NCBI GenBank assembly: GCA_028686145.1
Contig: JAQUCQ010000020.1
Coordinates: 1 to 19,952 of the forward strand
Direction of reading: 5' to 3'
From: Desulfuromonadaceae bacterium
Lineage (GTDB): Bacteria > Desulfobacterota > Desulfuromonadia > Geobacterales > Pseudopelobacteraceae
DNA: 19,952 nt
The position numbers and the translations under genes were made by a program. The notes under the pieces are model-generated. The model saw nothing but the letters and a program-made list of their open reading frames with translations, made no database searches and had not been told where the DNA came from. This document shows, piece after piece, positions 1 to 7,970 of this stretch; the stretch's first letter is position 1; every line of letters begins with the position of its first letter.

Positions 1-213
1 CTCATCAACGACTGGTTGTCATTAGGGGCTAACGACAGTATGGGTAATTCGGTCACAGCTGAGTACGGACTCGCCCTTACTGATACCAGTAAATCCATTA
101 CGTTCTCCTCGCTGCCAGTAAATTTTGCGCCAACAAACTTCTGGCTCTGGCTGGGAGCATTTGACGGTTATGGCAGACAGCTTGCCAGAAGTATAAATAT
201 GGGGCAGATTTAA
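1..213 (+). CDS. 3' end of unidentified protein (partial)
   Basis: The first reading frame is open from the window edge to a TAA at 211-213, giving about 70 C-terminal residues of a protein that starts outside the window. The visible part is rich in Ser, Thr, Asn and aromatic residues (FWLWLGAFDGYG near the end), with almost no Lys. That composition suits a beta-rich exported or surface domain more than a cytoplasmic enzyme, but no family is recognised. A perfect hairpin terminator 80 bases downstream supports a real transcription unit ending here. TTG at 16 and ATG at 40 are probably internal codons, not starts. Confidence 0.5.
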   Translation, partial: LINDWLSLGANDSMGNSVTAEYGLALTDTSKSITFSSLPVNFAPTNFWLWLGAFDGYGRQLARSINMGQI

Positions 214-293
214 GCTCACGGTGAAACTTATTAACCAGCCTAGGGCACATCAACCAACCTCGCGCCCATGATATCAGCAACAACCTGTATTTT

Positions 294-326
294 AGAAAGG
301 GACGGCACCAGCCGTCCCTTTCTTTT
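294..326 (+). terminator. Rho-independent terminator
   Basis: Perfect 13-bp stem (294-306 with 311-323), loop ACCA, followed by a short T run. It closes the transcription unit of the partial gene at 1-213 and separates it from the mog promoter. The core GGGACGGC/GCCGTCCC recurs in two other hairpins of this window. Confidence 0.85.
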
Positions 327-387
327 CGCGAACCCCCTCAATAATTAACGGCGCCACGAAGTCCTTCCGCTCTGACAAATAATCACA

Positions 388-416
388 TAGACCGGAAACA
401 GCAACTACATTATAAT
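388..416 (+). promoter_or_regulatory. Sigma70-like promoter for mog operon
   Basis: TAGACC at 388-393 (4 of 6 to consensus) and a perfect TATAAT at 411-416, spaced by 17 bases. Transcription would begin near 423, leaving a leader of about 67 nt before the mog start at 490. An ATG at 415 in frame with mog falls inside the -10 element, so it cannot be the start. Confidence 0.6.
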
Positions 417-489
417 GCGACCTCATTCAACAAGAGAACTGTACATCTGGCATGCTTGGACAACAGAGTATCCTGCAGGAGGACTAGAG

Positions 490-987
490 ATGAGAGCGGC
501 TATCCTGACATTGAGTGACAAGGGTTCACGCGGCGAACGGGTTGACAAAAGCGGACCGGCATTGGCGTCATGGCTGAATGAGCGTGACGTACAGGTTGTT
601 CAGTCCCGTATCATTGCCGATGACTTTGAGCAGATTGTGACAGTGTTGACAGAATGGGCTGATGCCGATGTTGCCGACCTGATCCTGACTACCGGCGGCA
701 CCGGTGTTTCGCCTCGAGACACAACACCGGAAGCAACGCTGCAGGTTATAAAACGCATAATTCCCGGCCTCGGCGAACTGATGCGGCTTAAGAGCCTTGA
801 GAAAACACCGATGGCTTCCCTGTCCCGTGCCGTCGCCGGTATTCGGCACCAATCACTGATCATCAATCTCCCCGGTAGCCCCAAAGGTGCCGTGGAAAAC
901 CTGGAGGCGGTCTGGCCGGCTATCGGCCACGCCGTCGAAAAGATCCGTGGCGGGCAAGATGATTGCGGTGACAGGTTTTCGAAATAG
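490..987 (+). CDS. mog: Molybdenum cofactor biosynthesis protein Mog/MoaB family
   Basis: A 165-residue protein of the MoaB/Mog fold. Family members adenylylate molybdopterin before molybdenum insertion, in the cytoplasm. It carries the family signature TTGGTG at residues 67-72 followed by SPRDTTPEA, then LKSLEKTPM, SRAVAGIR and the LPGSPKGA loop near residues 127-134, all in the usual order. The start at 490 is chosen because AGGAGGA (477-483) lies six bases upstream; the longer frame from 415 begins inside the promoter. It heads a run with the methyltransferase 15 bases downstream. Mog rather than MoaB is preferred from the SPRD...GELMRLKSL block, but sequence alone does not fully separate them. 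Confidence 0.9.
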   Translation: MRAAILTLSDKGSRGERVDKSGPALASWLNERDVQVVQSRIIADDFEQIVTVLTEWADADVADLILTTGGTGVSPRDTTPEATLQVIKRIIPGLGELMRLKSLEKTPMASLSRAVAGIRHQSLIINLPGSPKGAVENLEAVWPAIGHAVEKIRGGQDDCGDRFSK

Positions 988-1002
988 ACGAAGGAGATCC
1001 CG

Positions 1003-2211
1003 GTGAAAACGAAGCACGCATCACATATTGTCGGCCCCGAAACCATCAGAATGCTCGAACTGGGACACCCGTGGGTGGTGGCTGACGCCTATACCCGTAA
1101 GTGGCCCGCCGGCAATTCCGGGCAGACCATAGAGCTGAGCGACAGCCAGGGGCGTTTTCTGTCTACAGCGCTCCTTGATCCCGGCGAGCGGATCGTTGCC
1201 CGGGTGCTGGACCGAAACCGGATACAACTTGACCGCCATTGGCTGACGGAGCGACTGCGAAGCGCCATAGAACTGCGCCGCCGTCATGCCGACCTGAGTG
1301 ATTCCAACGCCTATCGTATCGTGAACGCCGAGGGAGATGGCCTACCGGGCCTGACCGTTGACCGCTATGCCGGTTACCTGATGCTGCAGGTCTATAGTGC
1401 AGCCTGGCGACCACACCTGAAACTGGTCACCCAGATTCTTCAGGAGGTGCTCTCGCCACTCGGCATCTACGAAAAAAGCCGTCCGCAGAAAACCCGCGAA
1501 CTGGAAGCGGTCAGCGACAGTAAAAATTACGGTCGGCTCCTTACGGGAAAAGCTGCTCCGCAGCGTCTTGAGGTTACCGAGAACGGCCTCACCTTTCTGG
1601 TGACTCTGGAACAGGGATTGAACACCGGGCTGTTTTTGGACCAGCGCCGCAACCGCCGCGATCTGATGCAGCGGGTCAAAGGAAAACGGATGCTCAATCT
1701 GTTCTCCTACACCGGCGCATTTTCGGTAGCGGCAGCAGCTTCCGGCGCCTCACAGGTAACAAGTGTGGACGCCTCACCCGGTTATACCAACTGGGCCAGA
1801 GACAATTTCGCGGCCAACCGCCTCAACCCAGCACAGCATGAATTCATCGTTGGTGACTGCCTTGCGGTACTTGGAAAACTGGCGCAGGGCGGGAAAACAT
1901 TTGACATTATCCTGATGGACCCACCCTCGTTTTCCACCACGACCAAGAGCCGCTTTACCACCCGCGGCGGCACCTCGGACCTGGTTGCAGCCGCTCTGCC
2001 GCTGCTGGCCGGTAACGGGCTGTTGATCACTTCGTCCAACCACCAGAAAGTGGATATTGCCGAATACCTCAAAGAACTGCGCCGGGGAGCACTTCAGGCC
2101 GGTAGTGATGTACGGATAGTCTCAGTGCTCGGGCAGCCGGAAGATTTCCCCTATCCGGTCACATTTCCGGAAGGGCGCTATCTCAAATATGTAACCTGCG
2201 TAAAGGGATGA
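1003..2211 (+). CDS. rlmI: RlmI-like class I SAM-dependent rRNA methyltransferase
   Basis: A 402-residue protein with the RlmI layout. An N-terminal PUA-type RNA-binding domain (about 1-75, with GHPWV at 21-25) is followed by a central domain with NTGLFLDQRRNRR (207-219) and a Rossmann methyltransferase. Motif I is LNLFSYTGAF (231-240), and motif IV is DPPSF (306-310). E. coli RlmI makes m5C1962 in 23S rRNA. The GTG start at 1003 has AAGGAGAT (991-998) just upstream. Odd point: the segment after motif V reads LLITSSNHQKVD (340-351), without the cysteine expected in the TCS/SCS motif of m5C enzymes, so specificity is uncertain. It sits seven bases before a release-factor-like gene, consistent with a ribosome-related pair. 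Confidence 0.82.
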   Translation: MKTKHASHIVGPETIRMLELGHPWVVADAYTRKWPAGNSGQTIELSDSQGRFLSTALLDPGERIVARVLDRNRIQLDRHWLTERLRSAIELRRRHADLSDSNAYRIVNAEGDGLPGLTVDRYAGYLMLQVYSAAWRPHLKLVTQILQEVLSPLGIYEKSRPQKTRELEAVSDSKNYGRLLTGKAAPQRLEVTENGLTFLVTLEQGLNTGLFLDQRRNRRDLMQRVKGKRMLNLFSYTGAFSVAAAASGASQVTSVDASPGYTNWARDNFAANRLNPAQHEFIVGDCLAVLGKLAQGGKTFDIILMDPPSFSTTTKSRFTTRGGTSDLVAAALPLLAGNGLLITSSNHQKVDIAEYLKELRRGALQAGSDVRIVSVLGQPEDFPYPVTFPEGRYLKYVTCVKG

Positions 2212-2218
2212 GCATTCC

Positions 2219-2542
2219 ATGACTACGGAAATACGTGAAGCAGACATAAAGATCGAATTCTACCGGGCCTCCGGTCCGGGTGGGCAGCATCGCAATACAA
2301 CCGATTCGGCCGTGCGCATCCGCCATCTGCCGACCGGGATTGTTGCCCAGGCTTCGGAAAACCGGAGCCAGTTTCAAAACCGTGAGGCTGCCATGGAACG
2401 CTTGCGAATCGCACTGGAACGACGCGAGCGCATCGTTAAAAAAAGGGTTGCCACCCGCGTACCAAAGCGAGCGAAAGAAGGTCGTCTCACCGAAAAACGG
2501 CTGCTCTCCGATAAAAAACGTTTGCGCACCACGCTGGATTAG
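2219..2542 (+). CDS. GGQ-domain peptide chain release factor-like protein
   Basis: A 107-residue protein consisting of the peptidyl-tRNA hydrolysis domain of class I release factors: ASGPGGQHRN at residues 17-26, with the catalytic GGQ at 21-23, followed by AVRIRHLPTGIVAQ and SENRSQFQNREAAMERL. The stop-codon-reading domains of RF1/RF2 (about 350 residues) are absent, and the C-terminus is strongly basic (KKRVATRVPKRAKEG). This resembles ArfB-type ribosome rescue proteins, whose basic tail enters the empty mRNA channel. A rescue role is inferred; RF-H-like activity on damaged ribosomes is an alternative. The ATG lies seven bases after the methyltransferase stop, with AAGGGATG at 2202-2209 as a weak ribosome site. 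Confidence 0.85.
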   Translation: MTTEIREADIKIEFYRASGPGGQHRNTTDSAVRIRHLPTGIVAQASENRSQFQNREAAMERLRIALERRERIVKKRVATRVPKRAKEGRLTEKRLLSDKKRLRTTLD

Positions 2543-2574
2543 CCTCTACTTGCAGTGATCCTCCCATAATTCGT

Positions 2575-2601
2575 TTGACTCGCCTATGATACCACTGTAA
2601 T
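2575..2601 (+). promoter_or_regulatory. Putative promoter upstream of plsC
   Basis: TTGACT (2575-2580) and TGTAAT (2596-2601) match sigma70 hexamers well, but the spacer is 15 bases, shorter than the ideal 17. The 87-base gap before plsC, in an otherwise tightly packed run, makes a separate promoter reasonable. Confidence 0.4.
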
Positions 2602-2629
2602 TTATCAGAGTTTATATCAGGAGTTTGTG

Positions 2630-3334
2630 ATGGTTCGCGCATACCTCTATCTTGCGGTTTTTATCCCGCTGACACTTCTTTTTTCAGTTAGTGCCATTAT
2701 CTCGACGTTGTTTGATGCATCCGGTCGCCTCTATGCGTGGCATGCCCGGCTGTGGGCCCGCCTGGGGCTGGCGATGAACGGCATTACGGTCACGCTAACC
2801 GGAACAGAGCATCTTCCGGACGGCCCGGTTATTTTCATGAGCAATCACCAGAGCAATTTTGATATTTTGTCGCTTCTTGCCGCCATTCCGAACCAGATCC
2901 ATTGGATTGCAAAAAAGGAGCTCTTTGAGATTCCCGTTTTTGGCCCCTCAATGCGGCGCGGCGGCTATATTCCGCTGGATCGTGGCGATGGACGCAAGGC
3001 ACTGCAGAGCATGGATGAGGCGGCAGCGACGATTCGTCACGGCAAGAGTGTCGTGCTGTTTCCCGAGGGAACCCGTACGCCGGACGGCAACCTGCTGCCG
3101 TTTAAACGCGGCGGCTTCATTCTCGCCCGCAAAGCAGCCGTACCGGTGATTCCGGTCACCATCAACGGCAGCGGCAGAATCAATCCGGCCAATCAAATCA
3201 GGCTTTATAGCGGCGATATAACCATTACCCTGCATCCCTCCGTTGTCGCACCTTCCGATCTCCGCCGAACCGAGTCGGAAACATGGATGATGGAAACGGT
3301 GCGAGACCGGATTGAATCCACTCTGGAGCATTAA
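2630..3334 (+). CDS. plsC: 1-acyl-sn-glycerol-3-phosphate acyltransferase
   Basis: A 234-residue membrane acyltransferase that converts lysophosphatidic acid to phosphatidic acid in phospholipid synthesis. A hydrophobic segment occupies about residues 5-27. The four family blocks are visible: SNHQSNFD (71-78), the catalytic HX4D motif; the block around GGYIPLDRGDG; FPEGTR (144-149), which binds the phosphate of the acceptor; and VPVIPVTI near 171-178. Length matches the family. ATG 2630 is preferred over GTG 2627 because AGGAG at 2619-2623 is six bases from the ATG and only three from the GTG. The stop codon abuts the start of the next gene (TAAATG). Confidence 0.93.
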   Translation: MVRAYLYLAVFIPLTLLFSVSAIISTLFDASGRLYAWHARLWARLGLAMNGITVTLTGTEHLPDGPVIFMSNHQSNFDILSLLAAIPNQIHWIAKKELFEIPVFGPSMRRGGYIPLDRGDGRKALQSMDEAAATIRHGKSVVLFPEGTRTPDGNLLPFKRGGFILARKAAVPVIPVTINGSGRINPANQIRLYSGDITITLHPSVVAPSDLRRTESETWMMETVRDRIESTLEH

Positions 3335-3517
3335 ATGAACATTGGCTACCAGTATATACTGTTGATTATTGCAGGATTAGCCGGCATGGTTTGGGGGCTG
3401 CCCGCAGCACACCGCCTAAAAAACCCTTTTGACATCGCTGCAGCAATCGCTGTGCTGGGCGGTGTCATTGTGTTCGCGCTGGGTGTACTTTTGACATTTA
3501 TCCCCAATTTTTTTTAG
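3335..3517 (+). CDS. Small two-helix membrane protein, unknown function
   Basis: A 60-residue, highly hydrophobic protein with two predicted transmembrane helices (about residues 7-24 and 33-55) joined by a short polar loop, AAHRLKNPFD. No catalytic motif and no recognised family. Its ATG follows the plsC stop codon directly, so translational coupling with plsC is likely. The next gene also encodes a small membrane protein, suggesting a membrane-associated function shared with the acyltransferase, but this is inference. The frame is conserved in length with clean start and stop junctions, which argues for a real gene. Confidence 0.7.
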   Translation: MNIGYQYILLIIAGLAGMVWGLPAAHRLKNPFDIAAAIAVLGGVIVFALGVLLTFIPNFF

Positions 3518-3533
3518 TCCGTCAGGTGATGTG

Positions 3534-3935
3534 ATGAACAATCAGGTTAAAAGTGCCATTATCAATAGCATAATCATCATTTTTTTCAGCCTGCTGATCC
3601 TTTATGCGAGTGTCTGGTGGCGTATGAACAGCCAGTTTTCTCACGGGGAAGCGGCGCTCCGCAGGGGCGACTTCCCGGGCGCTATTGCCGGATTTGAGTC
3701 CGCTCTGCATATGTATATCCCCTTCAATCCGGTAATCGAAAAAGCCGCAGAACAACTCTGGTACATTGGCGAAACCAATGAACGCCTGGGAGATATCAAC
3801 CGTGCCCTGATTGCGTATCGCTCTCTGCGAAGTTCGTTCTACGCCGACCATTGGCTGGTTACTCCCGGCAAGGCATGGATCGAAAAATGCGATAAAAAGA
3901 TAGCTGCGTTGATACCCTTGCAACATGAAAGATGA
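3534..3935 (+). CDS. Membrane-anchored protein with TPR-like repeats, unknown function
   Basis: A 133-residue protein with one N-terminal transmembrane helix (about residues 8-29) and a soluble helical remainder. Two stretches resemble tetratricopeptide repeats: GEAALRRGDFPGAIAGFESAL (38-58) and YIGETNERLGDINRALIAYRSL (77-98). These would form a protein-binding surface, probably on the outer face of the inner membrane. ATG 3534 is chosen over GTG 3531 because AGGTGA (3524-3529) is four bases from the ATG but one from the GTG. It ends three bases before the RNase J start, so the two are probably co-translated. No specific family name is recognised. Confidence 0.75.
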   Translation: MNNQVKSAIINSIIIIFFSLLILYASVWWRMNSQFSHGEAALRRGDFPGAIAGFESALHMYIPFNPVIEKAAEQLWYIGETNERLGDINRALIAYRSLRSSFYADHWLVTPGKAWIEKCDKKIAALIPLQHER

Positions 3936-3938
3936 CCT

Positions 3939-5612
3939 ATGGATGAATTAGAATCACCTGCGGCGCTGCAGATTGTCGCCCTCGGCGGCTTAGGCGAAAT
4001 AGGCATGAACATGATGGCCTACCAGTACGGCAACGATATTATGATTGTCGATTGCGGCCTGATGTTTCCTTCTCCCGACATGCTCGGGATCGATTATGTA
4101 ATCCCTGATATCAGCTGGCTTCGTGAACGATCCGAAGATGTCCGGGCGATCTGCCTGACCCACGGACACGAGGATCACATCGGTGCCCTTCCCTTTGTCC
4201 TGCAGGAGCTGAAGGTGCCGGTTTACGGCACTGCTCTGACACTTGGCCTCGTGAGCGCCAAGCTGGAGGAGTACAAGCTGGACAAAGCCGTTGAACTGGT
4301 AACCGTAAAGCCTCGTGACACCGTACACATCGGTCCTTTTCAGGTCGAATTCCTGCGGGTGGCCCATTCAATCGTTGACGGCTGCGCTCTGGCAATAACT
4401 TCTCCGGAGGGAGTTATAATTCACACCGGTGATTTCAAGATAGATCACACCCCGGTAGACGGACAACTGACCGATCTTGCCAGCCTGTCGCGCTACGGCG
4501 AAGCGGGGGTTCTGGCACTGTTGTCGGATTCAACCAATGTGGAGCGCGAGGGATATACCCTTTCAGAAAAATATGTCGGTGAAGCGTTTGCCGACATATT
4601 CCCGAAATGCAAGGGACGGATCATCGTGGCAGCATTCTCCAGCAGCATCCACCGTGTCCAGCAGGTTGCCGATGTCGCGACACTTTGCGGCAGAAAGATC
4701 CTGCTGAATGGCCGTTCTATGGTCAAAAACGTCCAGATCGCCCGTGCCCTGGGCTATCTGACCATCGACGACGAACAGTTGATGGACCTGAGGGAACTCC
4801 CACACCTCTCGCCTGAACAGGTCTGTATTATTTCCACCGGCAGCCAGGGGGAGCCGATGAGCGCCCTGACCCGGATAGCGATGGACGACCATAAACAGAT
4901 AAAGCTTGAAACGGGCGATACGGTCATCCTCTCTTCGCGAGTTATCCCCGGCAATGAGCGTACTATTTCAGAGCTGATCAACCATCTCTACCGCCGCGGC
5001 GCCGAAGTCTTTCATGAAAAAGTTTCCGAAGTGCATGTTTCCGGCCACGCAAGTCAGGAAGAGCTCAAGCTGATGCTCAACACCGTGCAACCGCGCTTCT
5101 TCATTCCGATCCATGGAGAATATCGCCATCTGTTCAAACATATTCAGCTGGCCCGCAAGGTCGGTATTCCTGAAGAACGCTGCCTTCTGGCGACTAATGG
5201 CGAAGTAGTTTCTTTTTATTCGGACACTGCTGCAATCGTTGAGAACATTGAATCCGGCAGGGTCTTTGTGGACGGCAAAGGGGTTGGTGATGTTGGCAGA
5301 ATCGTCCTGAGAGATCGAAAACACCTGTCCGAGGATGGCATGATCGTCATCATCATCGGAATGAATATGTCTACTGGTGCCGTAATTTACGGACCTGACA
5401 TTGTCTCACGCGGCTTTGTTTTTGAGGATGAAAATCAGGAATATCTGGAAAATGCCCGCACAGTCGTAACGCTTGCCCTGGAAGAACTTAACGCCGAAAT
5501 GCGCTGTGATGGTGAAGAGGTTAAGACTGCAGTCCACCAGGCTCTGCGCCGTTTCTGCAAAAAAACAATTGAGAGGCGGCCGGTGATACTGCCGGTGATT
5601 ATGGAGATGTAA
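3939..5612 (+). CDS. rnj: Ribonuclease J
   Basis: A 557-residue metallo-beta-lactamase/beta-CASP nuclease, the usual RNase J length. Family members combine 5'-to-3' exonuclease and endonuclease activity in mRNA turnover and rRNA maturation. Visible motifs: LGGLGEIGMN (15-24), metal-binding THGHEDHIGA (74-83), HTGDFK (162-167), LLSDSTN (194-200), beta-CASP AAFSSSIHRVQQ (231-242), STGSQGEP (299-306), VSGHAS (367-372) and IPIHGEYRH (389-397). The C-terminal domain (about 450-557) is present and complete. The last gene of the plus-strand run, it is followed by a hairpin at 5635. The ribosome site is weak (GAAAG overlapping the previous gene's 3' end), which fits coupling. Confidence 0.97.
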   Translation: MDELESPAALQIVALGGLGEIGMNMMAYQYGNDIMIVDCGLMFPSPDMLGIDYVIPDISWLRERSEDVRAICLTHGHEDHIGALPFVLQELKVPVYGTALTLGLVSAKLEEYKLDKAVELVTVKPRDTVHIGPFQVEFLRVAHSIVDGCALAITSPEGVIIHTGDFKIDHTPVDGQLTDLASLSRYGEAGVLALLSDSTNVEREGYTLSEKYVGEAFADIFPKCKGRIIVAAFSSSIHRVQQVADVATLCGRKILLNGRSMVKNVQIARALGYLTIDDEQLMDLRELPHLSPEQVCIISTGSQGEPMSALTRIAMDDHKQIKLETGDTVILSSRVIPGNERTISELINHLYRRGAEVFHEKVSEVHVSGHASQEELKLMLNTVQPRFFIPIHGEYRHLFKHIQLARKVGIPEERCLLATNGEVVSFYSDTAAIVENIESGRVFVDGKGVGDVGRIVLRDRKHLSEDGMIVIIIGMNMSTGAVIYGPDIVSRGFVFEDENQEYLENARTVVTLALEELNAEMRCDGEEVKTAVHQALRRFCKKTIERRPVILPVIMEM

Positions 5613-5634
5613 ACGTTTTAGAATGACGTTCATA

Positions 5635-5674
5635 CACGAGGGGAACAGGCACGCCGTCCCCCTCGTGTTGTTTT
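5635..5674. terminator. Bidirectional hairpin terminator between rnj and chemoreceptor gene
   Basis: Nine-base stem 5635-5643 with 5659-5667 (CACGAGGGG/CCCCTCGTG). The loop contains further partial pairing (GGC with GCC). TTGTTTT follows on the plus strand, so it works best for rnj. It lies between two convergent genes and could also stop minus-strand transcription. It shares a core with the hairpins at 294 and 11742. Confidence 0.75.
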
Positions 5675-5690
5675 CCCGTTCCCGCCAGTA

Positions 5691-6809
5691 TTATCCGCGG
5701 GAAATCTCTTCCAGATTGCTGGCAATCACAGTTGCCGTTGCCGCCTGTTCTTCCGAGGCGGTAGCAATCTGAGCAATCATGTTCTTGATTTCTTCAATAG
5801 ACTGGACAATAGAGTTAAGCGACTCTTCAGCCTTATGCGAAAGCGCCTCCCCCTTTTCCGCCTCAGCTTTGCCCCGGTCAATGGATTCAACCGCAAGCCG
5901 GGTACCGTTCTGGATCTCGCCAACCATGGTGCTGATTTGCTTGGTGGAAGTCATGGTCCGTTCTGCCAGCCGGCGAACCTCATCAGCCACCACCGCAAAT
6001 CCGCGCCCCATTTCACCGGCTCTGGCAGCCTCAATGGCGGCATTCAAGGCCAGCAGGTTGGTCTGATCAGCAATTTCATTAATGACATTGACAAACTCAC
6101 CAATCTTTTCCGACGTTGCTCCCAGGTTACCGACGATAACCGCCGATGACCTGACGACCTCTGCAACCTTCTGCATCTCTTGAACCGCCTGATTGACAAC
6201 TTTCTGCCCTTCATAGGCATTTTCGGATACCTGGGAAGCCGAATCAGAGGCATTACTGGTATTTCCGGCCACTTCATTGACGGTCATGCTCATTTCTTCC
6301 ATCGCGGTTGCGATCTGATGAACACGCTCCTCCAAGTAGTTTTTCCGTTCAATTTCTTTATATTGATGATCTTTTATCATCTTCTCTGCAGTGATGTCAC
6401 TCCAGCAGGCCATGAAGCAAAGCACCTTGTTGTTGTCAACACTGTCCCAGATCGGATATGCGGTGGTTCTGAGGGTAATCGAACCGATCGGAATTTCAGC
6501 CGTGTGGGGCAGATCCGTGCGAGGGTTCGAAAATAGCCGTTTCACGCGACCGGGATCTTTGTGGTACTGGTGAATGGAGTTATCTGAAGCGTTGCCCACA
6601 TCCGCCCCTCCCAATCCGGCATTTAACTCTGAGCGATGCCTCTGCAACAGCTCCTTTGCCCGTGTGTTCATGTAAAATATCTTGTTTTCAGGTGTAGCAT
6701 CACAGAGCATGACAATATTATCCACATTATCAATCATTTGCATCAGTTTCCTGATCTCAGCATCCTTCTCGACCAACTCCGCTTTACCGCCGTTCCCAAA
6801 GAAGCCCAT
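5691..6809 (-). CDS. Soluble PAS-domain methyl-accepting chemotaxis protein
   Basis: A 372-residue chemoreceptor without membrane segments. Residues 20-140 form a PAS domain (NIVMLCDATPENKIFYMN; SIHQYHKDPGRVKRLF; CFMACWSDIT), so the signal is probably sensed in the cytoplasm. Residues 150-372 form the antiparallel coiled coil, with the CheA/CheW-binding tip NEIADQTNLLALNAAIEAAR near 244-263, followed by AGEMGRGFAVVADEVRRLA. Glu/Gln pairs in TASEEQAATA near the end are candidate methylation sites. The protein ends shortly afterwards (NLEEISRG), so there is no CheR-tethering tail. GAGGAG lies upstream of the ATG. It is 96 bases beyond the HD-GYP gene, same strand, with no strong terminator between, so co-transcription is plausible. 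The ligand or redox cue is unknown. Confidence 0.93.
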   Translation of the reverse strand: MGFFGNGGKAELVEKDAEIRKLMQMIDNVDNIVMLCDATPENKIFYMNTRAKELLQRHRSELNAGLGGADVGNASDNSIHQYHKDPGRVKRLFSNPRTDLPHTAEIPIGSITLRTTAYPIWDSVDNNKVLCFMACWSDITAEKMIKDHQYKEIERKNYLEERVHQIATAMEEMSMTVNEVAGNTSNASDSASQVSENAYEGQKVVNQAVQEMQKVAEVVRSSAVIVGNLGATSEKIGEFVNVINEIADQTNLLALNAAIEAARAGEMGRGFAVVADEVRRLAERTMTSTKQISTMVGEIQNGTRLAVESIDRGKAEAEKGEALSHKAEESLNSIVQSIEEIKNMIAQIATASEEQAATATVIASNLEEISRG

Positions 6810-6905
6810 ATATTTTCTCCTCTTAATTGATTATCGCGCTGAGACAGTAGCATATTTGCGTATTAATGCAAGATTGACTACGGACTGTACGTAAGCTTTT
6901 ACGCC

Positions 6906-7970
6906 TCATCTTTCCGAAAAACGCTCCTTAATTGCAAGCACTCCCGGCAGGATTGTTAAAAAATGCTCCACAAGTGTCGGGTCAAAATGAGTCCCGCTGT
7001 TTATGCGTATGTCAGCGACTGCCTCATCCACAGACCAGGCTTTTTTGTAGGGGCGGACAGAGGTCAGCGCGTCAAAGACATCTACAATTGCCGCGATTCG
7101 ACCCTCCATGGGAATGCCTTCACCTGTGAGTTTCCGGGGGTAGCCACTGCCGTCCCATTTTTCGTGATGTGTCAGCGCTATGATCCGGGCTGTTTCGAGT
7201 AGTTCGTTGTTTGAACCAGACAAAATATCAGCACCAATGGTCGTATGGGTTTCCATGGTTGCCCGTTCTTCCGGCGTCAATCGCGCCGGTTTCAGCAAAA
7301 TGGTGTCGGAAATGCCAATTTTCCCCAGATCATGCATGGTACTGGTGTACAATATCAGGTTGCAGCGTTCCTCACTCCATCCAATCTGCTTGGCCAGCAG
7401 GGCGGCACTATGGCTCATGCGCAGGATATGCTGCCCGGTTTCATTATCGCGATACTCTGAAGCCCGCCCGAGCCGTTGGACGATTTCCAGGCGGGACTGA
7501 ACCACTTCGACAGTGCGTTTACGCACCATCTCTTCGAGAACCCCCTGCTGGTCCACCTTGAGCCGCAACGCCAGGTGGGCGTCAAGCAGATTCCTGACCC
7601 TGGCCAGAAGTTCATACCGGTCAAAGGGCTTGCTGAGAAAGTCCCGGGCACCTTCGTTGAGTGCCCGCATCAAGAAGTCTCGCCCGGTCTGGGCGGTCAG
7701 GACAAGAATCGGGGGGAGCAATGGATCTCCCAGCTCTTTCAATTGCGCCATCACCTCATAGCCATTCAGGTGTGGCATATTAATATCCAGAAGAATCAGG
7801 GCCGTCACTTCAGCACAATAGGCCTCCCGTACCTGACGGGGATCAGCAATGCAAACCAGATTTGTATATCCCTCAGCCTTCAGCATTTTATCGAGCAGTT
7901 TCAGGTTGGCCGGCTCGTCGTCAACGATCAGTATCCTGCTGTTATAGGTAGTTTCTACAGATACCATCAT
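6906..7970 (-). CDS. Response regulator with HD-GYP domain (cyclic-di-GMP phosphodiesterase)
   Basis: A 354-residue protein. The N-terminal receiver domain (about 11-130) has acidic pocket DDE at 17-19, phospho-acceptor D62 in LLDINMPHLNGYE and K114 in SKPFD. A coiled linker follows, then an HD-GYP domain (about 165-350) with NETGQHILRMS (176-186), HDLGKIGISD (213-222), HH at 268-269 and WDGSGYP (272-278). HD-GYP proteins hydrolyse cyclic-di-GMP, so phosphorylation should tune c-di-GMP level. Metal ligands and GYP are intact, so it looks active. The ATG overlaps the stop of the upstream hybrid kinase, and GGAGG lies seven bases before it; the kinase is therefore the likely phosphodonor. A second ATG at 7967 is possible. 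Confidence 0.94.
   Translation of the reverse strand: MMVSVETTYNSRILIVDDEPANLKLLDKMLKAEGYTNLVCIADPRQVREAYCAEVTALILLDINMPHLNGYEVMAQLKELGDPLLPPILVLTAQTGRDFLMRALNEGARDFLSKPFDRYELLARVRNLLDAHLALRLKVDQQGVLEEMVRKRTVEVVQSRLEIVQRLGRASEYRDNETGQHILRMSHSAALLAKQIGWSEERCNLILYTSTMHDLGKIGISDTILLKPARLTPEERATMETHTTIGADILSGSNNELLETARIIALTHHEKWDGSGYPRKLTGEGIPMEGRIAAIVDVFDALTSVRPYKKAWSVDEAVADIRINSGTHFDPTLVEHFLTILPGVLAIKERFSER

Noticed and set aside
5691..5760. C-terminal truncation of the chemoreceptor
   Set aside because: The end seems abrupt, but both arms of the coiled coil have similar length around the signalling tip and the terminator follows at once, so it is probably a natural end.
6810..6905. Terminator between HD-GYP gene and chemoreceptor gene
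   Set aside because: Only a five-base CGTAA/TTACG hairpin without a U run on the minus strand; too weak to call.
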